Assembly: GCF_003217235.1 (NCBI RefSeq)
Contig: NZ_QJTF01000024.1
Location: 1-55,698 of the forward strand
Origin: Paramesorhizobium leguminum
GTDB lineage: Bacteria > Pseudomonadota > Alphaproteobacteria > Rhizobiales > Rhizobiaceae
Length of the DNA: 55,698 nt
Direction of reading: 5' to 3'
Under the pieces are notes generated by a model. It did no database searches. It was not told the DNA's origin and was given only the letters and a program-made list of their open reading frames with translations. The position numbers and the translations under genes are program-made. The stretch's first letter is position 1. Each line of letters opens with the position of its first letter. Of this stretch, positions 1 through 8,040 are shown piece after piece.

Positions 1-1
1 T

Positions 2-552
2 TCAATGGGGGAAACAACTGGAGACCATGTCATAAGGCATGAGCCTAGACCATGCTCTACAAATCAAACTAGACGGCCCTCGCCGCAGGCATACGGCGAT
101 GACGAGTTTTTCCTCCCCATACCCCCTGTTTCCCACCTTTTCTTTTCGAATATTTGCTTTTCCGGTATCGACGAAGCGCGCATCGGATGGATCAATGGTG
201 GATAGAGGAACGAGTATGGCCCGTGCAACCGCCAGTTCCTGATGTTGCCGCGCGATGTCGGCCTCGATTTGTTTGATCTCGCTTCCGTTTCTCGCGGTAT
301 CCATCAATAAGAGTACATCTCCGGCTTTGACGGCTTGTCCCTCAGTTGCGAGGATTTTCGTGATCTTTCCGTTGGAGTGCGGCTGCACCACCTGGACCCT
401 GCCGGTAGGAATAACCTTTCCTTGACCGCGAGCTACGATCTCGGTCTTCCGATGTAACTGCCAACAACGACTGCGGAGAACAAAATGATCAGTAGCCATG
501 CTGTCAATCGCAACGTGGGAGACGCGGTGTTTTCATCGCTATTTCTGGTCAT
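2..552 (-). pseudogene. HlyD-type membrane fusion protein, frameshifted and truncated
   Basis: This is the remnant of a type I secretion periplasmic adaptor (HlyD family), which would link an inner-membrane ABC exporter to a TolC-type channel. The ATG at 552 overlaps the stop of the ABC gene as ATGA. It encodes a cytoplasmic tail and one membrane helix (TAWLLIILFSAVVVGSY) but hits a stop after about 39 codons. The reading continues in another frame with KTEIVARGQGKV, QVVQPHSNGKI and AVKAGDVLLLMD, the lipoyl-like hairpin typical of HlyD, then a short coiled-coil start (IEADIARQHQELAVA). Similarity fades after about residue 115 of that frame and a stop follows at 2-4. A working HlyD is about 400 residues, so this is clearly non-functional. 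The frame change lies near 445-460. Confidence 0.8.
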
Positions 553-2220
553 TTTCGGCCTCCCGATTGTGTTCGGGGTGGATTGAGATCGATCACGCCG
601 ACCGGGTCCTTGTCGAATAATTTAGGGTCATGCGAGATGACGACTAGTGTCTTGTCCTTGGCGAGCATTTTAAGCGTCTTGATGATGAGATGCGCCGATC
701 CCGGGTCGAGCGAACTCGTCGGCTCATCAAGGATCAACGCCTTAGGGTCCTGAAGCAGCGCCCTTGCCAGAGCGATACGTTGCCGTTGGCCGCCGGAGAG
801 ATGTCCACCAGCCTCACCGACCTCTGTGTGTATCCCGTTAGGAAGATCGGCAACAAAAGTGCTGGCGCTTCCAGCCAATGCTCGTGCAATTTCCATATCT
901 GTCGCGTCGGGCTTGGCCATCAGCAGATTGTCGCGGATGGACCCGGAAAAGAGGTCGGCCTCTTGTGGCAGATAGGCAATTGTCTGCCTGACACTGCGAG
1001 CCTCGTGCTCTGCCAGATCGCTGTCATTGGCAACGATATGACCATTATCGGGCATGTAAAGACCGCTTGCAAGCTTGGCCAATGTTGATTTGCCGCAGCC
1101 CGAGTTTCCAATAATGAGAGTTGGGCGCCCCGGTCCTATATCGGTGCTGAAATCCTGAATGACAGGGCGGTCGGGGGAATATCCGAATGACACCCTATGG
1201 AACCGCAAGGTCAATGGCCCCTCAATTTTAAGCGGCGGTTTATCCGTCTTTGTTTCCGGCTCAACATTCAGGAAATCGCCTAAGCGCAGGCGTGCAATCC
1301 GCAGCCCCTGCCATTGCTCCCATTAGAGAAGACAAAGACATGATCGGGCCAGAGACATAACCGGCCAGCATGTTAAAGGCGATCAGTTGACCGAGCGTGA
1401 TTTCATTGCGGAATACGAGCTGACAGCCGATATAGATCGTGATGATATTAGAAGCACTCCCCAGAATATCCCCAATGAAGCCATTCAGGATATTCAGCTT
1501 GGTGACCCGAAAGCCCATAGCAATGCTATGGCGTAACGTCTCCTGAAACCGCTCGGTCTGAAGACGCTCCGATGCCAGCGCCTTGACTGTGGTGTCGTTG
1601 CCTAACGTTTCCACCAGACGCGCCTGATGCCGTGATCCGGCCAAGAATGCTTCCTGCATTCGCCGCCTAATGAGCGGCCCCATGGCGCTGAATGTTGCGA
1701 TTTCCAGAGGGAGGGTGACCAGCATACCGCCGTCAGGAATGGGCTGATCGCCAGCATCGCCGCGAGATAGATGACGGCGAAGAGAGCGTCGAGCGCAATG
1801 CCCATCACCGTTCCCGTCAGGAAAGCGCGTACCGTGTCGATCTCGCCGATGCGGGCGAGGGTTTCGCCCACCGGCCAGCGCTGGAGAAACTGCAAAGGCA
1901 GATCGAGCACATGCGTAAAAATGCGCCGCGCCAATTCGGTGACCAGCCGCCATGTGGTTGCCGAGATAGGCCGCCAAGGCGCTTAAAGTGGCGGAGAAAA
2001 TAGTTGTCGCTATCAGGATGACGACAATAAGTGATAACGTCGCCTCGCGCTGAAAGGGGAGCACACGATCAATAATCGCCTGGAATACGAACGGTTGCAC
2101 CAAGCCCAGAAGACGCAGAACGATGGCAATGACTGCTAGTTCGACGAGGTACGGAGTATACCTGAAGGTTGATTTTGTGAACCAGGACAGCAGTGCTGGC
2201 TTGGATTGGTTTTCATTCAT
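549..2220 (-). pseudogene. Type I secretion (HlyB/PrtD-like) ABC exporter, three frameshifts
   Basis: This was a fused membrane/ATPase exporter. The start at 2220 opens directly into the membrane domain (YLVELAVIAIVLRLLGLVQP), so the N-terminal C39-like domain of HlyB-type proteins is absent. The reading changes frame near 1946-1950, returns near 1725-1737, and shifts again near 1310-1330; the other frame supplies ELARRIFTHVLDLPLQFLQR. The last 221 codons are an intact ATPase domain with Walker A GNSGCGKST, Q-loop YLPQEADLFSG, signature LSGGQRQR and Walker B ALILDEPTSSLD. Three independent frame changes in a gene whose neighbours elsewhere in the window are intact indicate real decay rather than sequencing error, although that cannot be excluded. 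It pairs with the HlyD remnant downstream. Confidence 0.85.
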
Positions 2221-2294
2221 GTAAAAATTTCGCTTGATATGATATCTTGCGAAAAATTGTAGAGCAATTTTAGGCCTAAATCAGGTTTTCTTAG

Positions 2295-2310
2295 TCACAA
2301 ATGCTTTACT
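2295..2310 (+). repeat. 16-bp direct repeat, left copy
   Basis: The sequence TCACAAATGCTTTACT here matches 2878-2893 (TCACAAACGCTTTACT) at 15 of 16 positions in the same orientation. The two copies bracket the AT-rich membrane-protein gene. The right copy ends exactly where the IS3 remnant begins, which suggests a junction left by insertion or by a deletion between repeats. Confidence 0.75.
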
Positions 2311-2378
2311 GTCGCTATAGTCATGGTTGCTTTATTGTGAAAAATCACAGGTTTCTTTCCAGAAGGAGGGGAATTGCT

Positions 2379-2762
2379 ATGTTATCCGAATTGCAATCTT
2401 GGCATTTTATGATTCCACTTGTTGGGGCGGCGGCAGTGGGTATTTCGTTATATTTATTTGAAAAATGTAAGCAAAGATGGCCGGCTATCGCTTGGGCAAA
2501 ACAGCTTTCTATTGCGGTAAGCGCTGCGATTGGCATCAGTGTAGGAGAACTTATTTTTTCAGAGGAAGGAATTTCGTTATTAGAATTTATATATATTCTA
2601 ATTATAGCAGCGATAATCGGTTTGATGTTTTCTTTGTTTGAGAGATGGGCGCAAAAACGGCCAAGGTTGGCGCGGTGGCGGATTCCCCTTGCGTTTATAA
2701 TCGCAATGGTAGCTTATTTTATAATCATTATAGTTTCTTATTATATACCAGGATTGCATTGA
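2379..2762 (+). CDS. Orphan four-helix membrane protein, AT-rich
   Basis: I do not recognise this 127-residue protein. The start at 2379 is chosen for the near-perfect Shine-Dalgarno AAGGAGGG at 2363-2370; an earlier in-frame ATG at 2301 has none. Four hydrophobic segments are visible: WHFMIPLVGAAAVGISLYLF, QLSIAVSAAIGISVGELIF, LLEFIYILIIAAIIGLMFSLF and PLAFIIAMVAYFIIIIVSYY, separated by short basic loops (KCKQRWP, RWAQKRPRLARWR). The helix pairs look internally related, each pair split by a K/R-rich, W/P-containing loop. It is much richer in A+T than the metabolic genes and lies between a dead exporter and a cut IS element, so it was probably acquired. A role as an immunity or toxin-associated membrane protein is possible but unsupported. 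Confidence 0.6.
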   Translation: MLSELQSWHFMIPLVGAAAVGISLYLFEKCKQRWPAIAWAKQLSIAVSAAIGISVGELIFSEEGISLLEFIYILIIAAIIGLMFSLFERWAQKRPRLARWRIPLAFIIAMVAYFIIIIVSYYIPGLH

Positions 2763-2877
2763 AGCTATCCGTTAGGTACGGGGTTTGGTTCCTGTGACAA
2801 ATGAGGTAAAGTATTATTTTACGCAGCATAATAACATCACATTTAAAACAAAATCCGGCCCAACTAGGTATCCAGGT

Positions 2878-2893
2878 TCACAAACGCTTTACT
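2878..2893 (+). repeat. 16-bp direct repeat, right copy
   Basis: This is the right copy of the repeat at 2295-2310, with one mismatch (C for T at the eighth base). Its last base abuts the point where the IS3-family orfB stops matching a normal transposase. It therefore marks a recombination or insertion junction. Confidence 0.7.
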
Positions 2894-3170
2894 AGAGGCC
2901 ATTTTCCCGCATCAGCCGGGCGGTTCGCCGTCGACCGATGGCAAAGCCGCTGGCCTGCAATTCCCGCGTCATGCGCGGACTGCCGTAGGTCTCATGAGAA
3001 AGCGCGTAGGCCGAACGCACATGCGCCAGCATCACCATGTCCTTCTGCTGCCGGCAACTGGCAGGTCGATCCTTCCAGGCAAAATAGCCGCTCTGGCTGA
3101 CGCCCAGAACCTTGCAAAGACGGTGTGCGGGGAATTCCGTTTTCGCCTGGTCGATGAAACGAAACTTCAT
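2892..3170 (-). pseudogene. IS3-family transposase OrfB, N-terminal fragment
   Basis: Only 92 residues remain of a protein normally around 280. The visible part is the HTH_21-type region before the catalytic core: HRLCKVLGVSQSGYFAWKDR and YGSPRMTRELQASGFAIGRRR followed by LMRENGL. The DDE integrase core (rve domain) is absent because the sequence ends at the junction beside the 16-bp direct repeat. The stop TAG at 2892-2894 is created by that junction. It overlaps orfA by 4 bp at 3167-3170. Confidence 0.85.
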
Positions 3171-3516
3171 CGACTTCCCTCCTTGGCGAAAAAAGTTGCG
3201 GCCCGCTTCAATATCTCGCGCTCCTGCCGCAGGATTTCGTTCTCCCGGCGCAACCGTTTCAGCTCGGCCGCCATATCTTCATTCTGGGCTGAATGCGCCG
3301 GATCGTCCATCGCCTGATCCCGGCTCCGGCCAATCCAGCGCACCAGCGTCGATAAGCCAATTCCAAGATCCTGTGCAATCTCACGCTGCGTCCGGCCGCT
3401 CGTCTGCGCCAGCCGGACCGCTTCCTTCTCAAATTCCTTCGTAAAATTCTTCTGCTTCGGCATCCAGGTTTCCTTTCAACTCAGGGATACCTCTCCACTT
3501 TTCCGAAGCAAGTCCA
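2894..3516 (-). mobile_element. Truncated IS3-family insertion sequence
   Basis: The fragment holds a complete orfA and the first 90 or so codons of orfB, overlapping by 4 bp as is usual for IS3-family programmed frameshifting. On the minus strand the likely outer end starts at about 3516 with TGGACTTGC followed by AAAAGTGGAGAGGT, a form familiar from IS3-family ends. The distal two thirds of orfB and the other terminus are missing, cut at 2893/2894. The element cannot transpose by itself. Confidence 0.8.
3167..3463 (-). CDS. IS3-family transposase OrfA
   Basis: This is a 98-residue DNA-binding component of an IS3-family transposase. It has a helix-turn-helix (FEKEAVRLAQTSGRTQREIA, then LGIGLSTLVRWI) followed by a leucine-zipper-like coiled coil (LKRLRRENEILRQEREILKR) that normally dimerises OrfA and OrfAB. 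It ends FFAKEGSR, overlapping orfB by 4 bp where ribosomal frameshifting would make the OrfAB transposase. The reading frame is complete, but its partner is truncated, so it can at best act as a DNA-binding or inhibitory fragment. Confidence 0.85.
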   Translation of the reverse strand: MPKQKNFTKEFEKEAVRLAQTSGRTQREIAQDLGIGLSTLVRWIGRSRDQAMDDPAHSAQNEDMAAELKRLRRENEILRQEREILKRAATFFAKEGSR

Positions 3517-3672
3517 ATCTAACTGGATTGCGGACGGGATCGAAGATATTCAGGTATGCCTACATTATGCTCCCTGTCCGCTTAGCGTTGTGCCTCGCGC
3601 CTTTATTCTACTTACAATGTTCTACGCCGCAGTACGGAATAATCGCAGCGGTCGCCGATCAGTGAGACTTGG

Positions 3673-3864
3673 TTGAGCGCAATTACCAGATCCGAGGTAA
3701 GAGGTAAGGCATTTGGACTTTATACGACGGTCCTATCATTGGGGTTCGCTATAGGCCTAGCGACAATAATGTTCTTTCACGATGCGAGGAGTAGCTTTTT
3801 TGTGGGCTTTTTTAGGCCCATCTCGTCTGCTATGCGTATACCCTTGAAAACTGACGGGCTTTAA
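3673..3864 (+). pseudogene. MFS transporter fragment
   Basis: A short in-frame stretch, EVRGKAFGLYTTVLSLGFAIGL, is the sort of sequence found at a loop-helix junction of major facilitator transporters. The frame opens with TTG at 3673 and ends after 63 codons. Upstream, about 3530-3665, another frame reads YIMLPVRLALCLAPLFYLQC, which may be a further hydrophobic piece of the same dead gene. Neither end of a 400-residue transporter is present. It lies between the IS remnant and the FAD-binding gene and adds to the picture of a decayed junction. Confidence 0.5.
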
Positions 3865-3871
3865 ATCTCAG

Positions 3872-5245
3872 TTGCTGGGACGTGATCTTTTGGTCTACGA
3901 TATCGCGGTTGTCGGTTCCGGATTTTCCGCCATTGCGGTTACGATACACCTCTTACAGCTGTTGCCGCCGACACGGTCGATCGCTGTTATCGGGGACGAT
4001 CCGGAGTTTGGCCGAGGCGCCGCCTATCGGTCAGAATTCCATCTGCATCGTTTAAACGTGCCGGCAGCGCGCATGAGCGTTTTTCCGGAATCCCCGGATG
4101 ATTTCGTCGACTGGCTGCGCCGTCGAGGGAAAAATGCTACCCTGAACGCGTTTGCGCCGCGAAGCGATTACGGTCTCTATTTGCGGGACACCTTGGCGGC
4201 ACTTTTAAGGAAACGCGACCGGGCCAGGCTGGACCTTATCCGTGCGAAGGCGACGGCATGCCTCGGACGCAGTGAAACGGGGATCGTGTTTCGGCTGGAT
4301 AATTCAGACGAATTAACCGCGCGGAACGTTGTTCTATGCGTGGGTATGAATAATGCTCGACTTCCGCTTGGGTCCGATAGAGTCGATGAACGCGCGCGGC
4401 AATCTATTGTCGATAATCCCTGGAGGCTTGGCTGGCTTTCGAAGGTGAAGCCCGACGAAACGCTATGCATCCTGGGTTCCGGTCTCACGATGATTGACCA
4501 GGTGCTTGCGCTCCGCCAGCACGGCCATCGGGGAAAGATCCACGTCCTGTCCCGTCGGGGGCTGCTTCCTCATGCCCATCTCTCCAGCGTTCCAGGCCCG
4601 GTTCCGGTACAATTACCCGAAGCTAGCCGGGAGATCAGCCATATCCTGGCCAGCCTGCGGCGGCAGGCTGGAGCCGCTGCGAATTGGCGTTGTGTCATGG
4701 ATGGGCTGCGTCCGCTCACCCGGCAACTGTGGCAGTCATTGACGGCCGAACAGCGGGCACGATTTCTACGCCATGCGCTCCCATGGTGGAATATTCATCG
4801 CCATCGCATCCCGCCGGCGATTTCTGAGCGGTTCGATAGCTTGGTCAGGGATGGGACCGTGACTATTCAAGCCGGCCTTCTGCATTCCATCTCGAAAGAA
4901 AATGGAGGGGTCAATCTTCATTATCGTCCCCGTGGAAGGTCGGATGACCTGGCGCTCCAGGTAAACCGCATCATCAATTGCACGGGGCTGGAACGGGCGG
5001 GGATCGACCATTCGCCTCTGCTCAGGGATATGCGGCAGGGCGGACTTCTGCGCGCCGACACGCTCGGTTTCGGGATCGACGTTAACGCGGCTTCCCAGGT
5101 GTTGCGCGGCAATGGAAAGCCACATCAGGACATTTTTGCAATCGGGGCGCTTACCGCCGGGCAATTTTGGGAAATCACCGCGGTGCCGGATATCCGGGTG
5201 CAGGCCCAGAAAGTCGCGCAGGCTCTGATGTCCAATTCGCTATAG
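3872..5245 (+). CDS. YdhS-like FAD/NAD(P)-binding protein
   Basis: This 457-residue flavoprotein resembles the COG4529 / NAD_binding_9 group, whose substrates are unknown. A Rossmann glycine motif opens the protein (YDIAVVGSGFSAIAVTIHLL, about residues 9-28), followed by GDDPEFGRGAAYRS. A second dinucleotide motif LCILGSGLTMIDQVLAL is near residue 200, and a closing FAD motif HQDIFAIGALTAGQFWE is near residue 420. The start is uncertain: TTG at 3872 or TTG at 3890 (six codons later), which would put the Rossmann strand close to the N-terminus as usual for the family. No operon partner is obvious; the next gene (DUF3563) is 180 bp away with its own ribosome site. It could be an oxidoreductase or monooxygenase-like enzyme. 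Confidence 0.75.
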   Translation: MLGRDLLVYDIAVVGSGFSAIAVTIHLLQLLPPTRSIAVIGDDPEFGRGAAYRSEFHLHRLNVPAARMSVFPESPDDFVDWLRRRGKNATLNAFAPRSDYGLYLRDTLAALLRKRDRARLDLIRAKATACLGRSETGIVFRLDNSDELTARNVVLCVGMNNARLPLGSDRVDERARQSIVDNPWRLGWLSKVKPDETLCILGSGLTMIDQVLALRQHGHRGKIHVLSRRGLLPHAHLSSVPGPVPVQLPEASREISHILASLRRQAGAAANWRCVMDGLRPLTRQLWQSLTAEQRARFLRHALPWWNIHRHRIPPAISERFDSLVRDGTVTIQAGLLHSISKENGGVNLHYRPRGRSDDLALQVNRIINCTGLERAGIDHSPLLRDMRQGGLLRADTLGFGIDVNAASQVLRGNGKPHQDIFAIGALTAGQFWEITAVPDIRVQAQKVAQALMSNSL

Positions 5246-5426
5246 CCCGGACGCAACCATCCGACCGCGAGCACTGCCGGCAAGATGGTTCATTATCTTT
5301 GTTAAAAATATGGAATTCCCAGCCATGCATGCATTGCAAGCCTGCATCGGACAATTCCGTAGTAGTAGCGCTGTTCATGGCAATGTATTTCTGACGAACA
5401 AGCTAACTTCCGCCAAGGAGTACCCC

Positions 5427-5576
5427 ATGATCAAGCCAATCAGACGCTTCGTAAAAGCTCTTCGCGGCCGTTCTCGAGATGAGAAAGAATTCGCATATCT
5501 TTCGGAGGCTCGCGATTTGATCGACCTGGAATACCGGCAACGTCAGATCGATCGCGGACTTTTGGGCGGACGCTAG
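5427..5576 (+). CDS. DUF3563 family small protein
   Basis: This 49-residue protein has the form of DUF3563: a short N-terminal IKPIRRFVKAL helix followed by an acidic/basic segment with the family-like core EARDLIDLEYRQRQIDRG. The function of the family is unknown; members are small and frequent in alpha- and betaproteobacteria. The ATG at 5427 is chosen for the AAGGAG at 5414-5419. The stop codon at 5574-5576 (TAG) falls inside the palindromic repeat that follows. The 180 bp upstream hold no gene I can support, only AT-rich sequence with a TGCATGCATTGCA stretch near 5327. Confidence 0.75.
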   Translation: MIKPIRRFVKALRGRSRDEKEFAYLSEARDLIDLEYRQRQIDRGLLGGR

Positions 5577-5679
5577 AGCGGTATGCAATTAAGCTGAATC
5601 GGGCATTCCGCTCTAAGTCTTTGTTTTAGCTGCATGATCTTATCCGAAAAGTCTACAACTTTTCGGGATCATGCTCTAG
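5573..5679. repeat. RIME-like double palindrome, copy 1
   Basis: This is a 107-bp intergenic element with two palindromic modules. The first has arms AGAGCGG (5575-5581) and CCGCTCT (5608-5614). The second folds as GCATGATC..CCGAAAAGT-CTACA-ACTTTTCGG..GATCATGC. The ends are CTAGAGC and GCTCTAG. A second full copy at 39458-39563 differs at about eight positions, and the second module alone occurs near 24465 and 44118. The two-palindrome layout recalls the rhizobial intergenic mosaic element RIME1. Lying between convergent genes, it may end transcription in both directions. Confidence 0.85.
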
Positions 5680-5697
5680 GGCCGCGCAGCTGGCATC

Positions 5698-6912
5698 CTA
5701 CCTGACGGCCACCACCGGCGCGGCGCTGCCCCGCGCCGACAGCTCGGACAGAATGAGGGAAATGGCCCCCGCGAGAAAAAAGCCGGCCGACAGATTGAAC
5801 GCGGTGCCGTCATAGAACACGCCCATCGCGACAGCGAACAAGGTCGCGACGAGGCTCGATCCCGACGCAATCAGCGATGCGCCCAGACCGGCGACCTCAC
5901 CGAGCGAGCGCATGGCCATGGCATTCAGATTACCGAAGAGAACGCCGATAGCGAAAAAGGCGGCGAAGCCGAGCAGCATGAGAACGGCAAGCGGTGGCCG
6001 TCCGTCCCAAAGGGTGGATGCAAGCAGCATTAAAAGACCTGTCGAGGCCAGGCCCAGAAAGGCTGGGCGCGCCATGGTGTCCATTCCAAAGCGCTGCACA
6101 AGTTTGCCATTGAGAAACGAGGCAAGTCCTATTCCCGCCGCCAGCGCCGCAAAATAGAAGGGAAAGGTTTCCGCGATCCCGTAGACATCGAGGAAGAGAT
6201 CGGCTGCCGTGCCGAGATAGAGAAGCTGCGCGCCGAACACGAAACCGGTGGCTGCAATCAGCATGACCACGCGGCGGTTCGACAGGATGCGCCGGCCATT
6301 CGTCAGGAGCAGCTTCGGGCGGAAGGCTATTCGTTTATCGACGGGTAATGTTTCCGGTTGCCGCAGCACCAGCCAAAGGCCGAGCAGGCCAGCCACCACG
6401 AGATAGAGCAGAAAAACACCGCGCCACCCTGCGACCGCGATAATGCCCTGTCCGAGGGCGGGAGCCAGCATCGGCACCAGAATGAAAAGCGTGAACATGA
6501 AGGACATGACACGCGCCATGGCATCGCCTTCGAACTGGTCACGGATCATGGCCCGCGTCGCGATCTTGGGGCCGGCAACGCCTGCGCCCTGAAGGAACCG
6601 GCCGAGGATCACCATTTCGAGCGACCCGGCCAGCATGGCTATGACCGTGCCGACGGCATAAACGCTAAGGCCGAGGACAAGCGCTTTCTTTCGCCCGATG
6701 GCGTCCGACAGTGGCCCGAGAAACAACTCGCCAAACGCCATTCCGAAGATGAAGAGCGATATGACATGCTGGGTCGACAGGGGAGGCGTGACGCCGACAT
6801 CCGCTCCGATCTGCCGCAACCCCGGCAGAAGCGCGTCGATGCTGATCGAGGTGATAGACGTCAAAAGGGCATAGAGAGCGATGCGCTCGCGGAAACTGAT
6901 CGAAAGGGTCAT
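5698..6912 (-). CDS. Bcr/CflA-type MFS multidrug efflux transporter
   Basis: This 404-residue inner-membrane proton-driven exporter has about 12 hydrophobic segments. The MFS loop 2-3 motif reads GPLSDAIGRKKALVLGL (about residues 70-85) and helix 4 has GRFLQGAGVAGPKIATRAMIRD, a pattern typical of Bcr/CflA drug exporters (bicyclomycin, chloramphenicol and similar substrates in characterised members). The ATG at 6912 is preferred over the one at 6927 because AAAAGG precedes it; the upstream ATG has no ribosome site and sits inside a 12-bp palindrome. The gene stands alone: the RIME-like repeat is downstream and the peptide-transporter operon begins 100 bp upstream on the same strand. The substrate cannot be read from the sequence. 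Confidence 0.85.
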   Translation of the reverse strand: MTLSISFRERIALYALLTSITSISIDALLPGLRQIGADVGVTPPLSTQHVISLFIFGMAFGELFLGPLSDAIGRKKALVLGLSVYAVGTVIAMLAGSLEMVILGRFLQGAGVAGPKIATRAMIRDQFEGDAMARVMSFMFTLFILVPMLAPALGQGIIAVAGWRGVFLLYLVVAGLLGLWLVLRQPETLPVDKRIAFRPKLLLTNGRRILSNRRVVMLIAATGFVFGAQLLYLGTAADLFLDVYGIAETFPFYFAALAAGIGLASFLNGKLVQRFGMDTMARPAFLGLASTGLLMLLASTLWDGRPPLAVLMLLGFAAFFAIGVLFGNLNAMAMRSLGEVAGLGASLIASGSSLVATLFAVAMGVFYDGTAFNLSAGFFLAGAISLILSELSARGSAAPVVAVR

Positions 6913-6921
6913 TGGCCTTTT

Positions 6922-6933
6922 GCACATATGTGC
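6922..6933. promoter_or_regulatory. Perfect 12-bp palindrome upstream of the efflux gene
   Basis: GCACATATGTGC lies 10 bp upstream of the preferred start of the MFS gene, in its leader or core promoter. A perfect palindrome at this place fits an operator for a small dimeric repressor, but no regulator gene is adjacent, so this rests on position and symmetry only. Confidence 0.35.
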
Positions 6934-7038
6934 CGGCTGAGCGGCGCGAAAACGAGGTGGAAGGTAATCACCCGATGGTATGGATGCTTCGGCATCTCAG
7001 CGTCAATGGCCGCGGCGAATATCCGCGAAGCGCCTGAC

Positions 7039-8040
7039 TTAAGAATTGAGGTGGCAGGCGGAGAAATGTCCCGGTGCGACCTCCCTCTTCACAGGAATTT
7101 CCTCCCTGCAACGGGCCGTAGCGAGGGGGCAACGGGGGTGAAAATGGCACCCTTTGGGGGGATTGAGGGGGCTGGGAAGTTCGCCCTCGACCGCCTTGAA
7201 GCGGCGCTTCCCCGGCTCGATGCGCGGCACCTCGGCAAGCAGGGCCCGGGTGTAGGGATGGTTGGCGTGCCTGAATATTTCCTCGACCGGAGCCTCCTCC
7301 ACGATCCGGCCCAGATACATGATCGCCACGCGATCCGATATGTGCTCGACCACGCCCAGATCATGGCTGACGAAGAGATAGGTGAGGTCGAGCTTGTCGC
7401 GCAGTTCCATGAACAAGTTGATGACCTGCGCCTGGATGGAAACGTCGAGCGCCGCAACACTTTCATCACAGACGAGGAATTTGGGCTGGACCGCGAGCGC
7501 CCGTGCGATGTTCACGCGCTGCCGCTGGCCGCCTGAAAACTGGTGCGGGAACCGTTTCTTCATCGCCGGATCGAAGCCCGCCAGCGTCAGATATCTATCG
7601 ACGTAAGCGTTTCGTTCGGGTGCCCGGGCGAGGCCATGGGTGTGGGGCGCCTCCCAGATCAGGTCTTCCACCGTCATGCGCGGATTGAGCGCCGCCATCG
7701 GGTTCTGGAAGATCATCTGGGTGGCGAGACCGAGCTCATGCCGCTGGCGGCCTGTCATCGCACCGCGATCCACACCCTTCCATAGGATGTGACCGGCGCT
7801 CGGATTTGTTATCCCCGCGATGACGCGGCCCAGCGTCGATTTTCCGCAGCCGCTTTCGCCGACGAGGCCGACGACTTCTCCTTCGCGGATGGTGAGGCTG
7901 ACATCGTCGAGCGCGTGGACGACGGGGGCGGGCTTCGCCAGTTTCAGTTTGAGCGCGATTTTTGCGGCCAGATCCGGTTTCGCGCCGAAGCGCTGCGAAA
8001 CATTTCTGGCTTCGATCAGGGGCGCACCGGTCGCCATCAT
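7039..8040 (-). CDS. Peptide ABC transporter ATP-binding protein (DppF/OppF-like)
   Basis: This 333-residue cytoplasmic ATPase of a peptide/nickel-type importer shows Walker A GESGCGKST (about residues 59-67), Q-loop MIFQNPMAALNPR, signature FSGGQRQR, Walker B FLVCDESVAALD and the H-loop YLFVSHD. The C-terminal oligopeptide extension carries the Cys cluster GCHFHPRCPLATARC, which in relatives such as DppD binds an iron-sulphur cluster. The start overlaps the stop of the partner ATPase as ATGA, so the two are translationally coupled. It is the last gene of the seven-gene operon that starts with the solute-binding protein at 14993. Confidence 0.92.
   Translation of the reverse strand: MMATGAPLIEARNVSQRFGAKPDLAAKIALKLKLAKPAPVVHALDDVSLTIREGEVVGLVGESGCGKSTLGRVIAGITNPSAGHILWKGVDRGAMTGRQRHELGLATQMIFQNPMAALNPRMTVEDLIWEAPHTHGLARAPERNAYVDRYLTLAGFDPAMKKRFPHQFSGGQRQRVNIARALAVQPKFLVCDESVAALDVSIQAQVINLFMELRDKLDLTYLFVSHDLGVVEHISDRVAIMYLGRIVEEAPVEEIFRHANHPYTRALLAEVPRIEPGKRRFKAVEGELPSPLNPPKGCHFHPRCPLATARCREEIPVKREVAPGHFSACHLNS

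Noticed and set aside
549-2220. The wrecked ABC exporter as the missing LanT
   Set aside because: It lacks a C39 peptidase domain, resembles HlyB/PrtD with HlyD rather than LanT, is 34 kb from lanM, and is broken. The precursor leaders also lack a double-glycine site.
5427-5576. DUF3563 protein as a third lanthipeptide precursor
   Set aside because: It begins MIKPIRRF and has no Cys; the leader motif of the two precursors (FN..LA..VIGRR, NN.LC) is absent.
3872-5679. The FAD protein as a distant part of the lanthipeptide locus
   Set aside because: It shares only the repeat element with the lanM end, and that element occurs at other unrelated genes; 30 kb of unrelated operons lie between.
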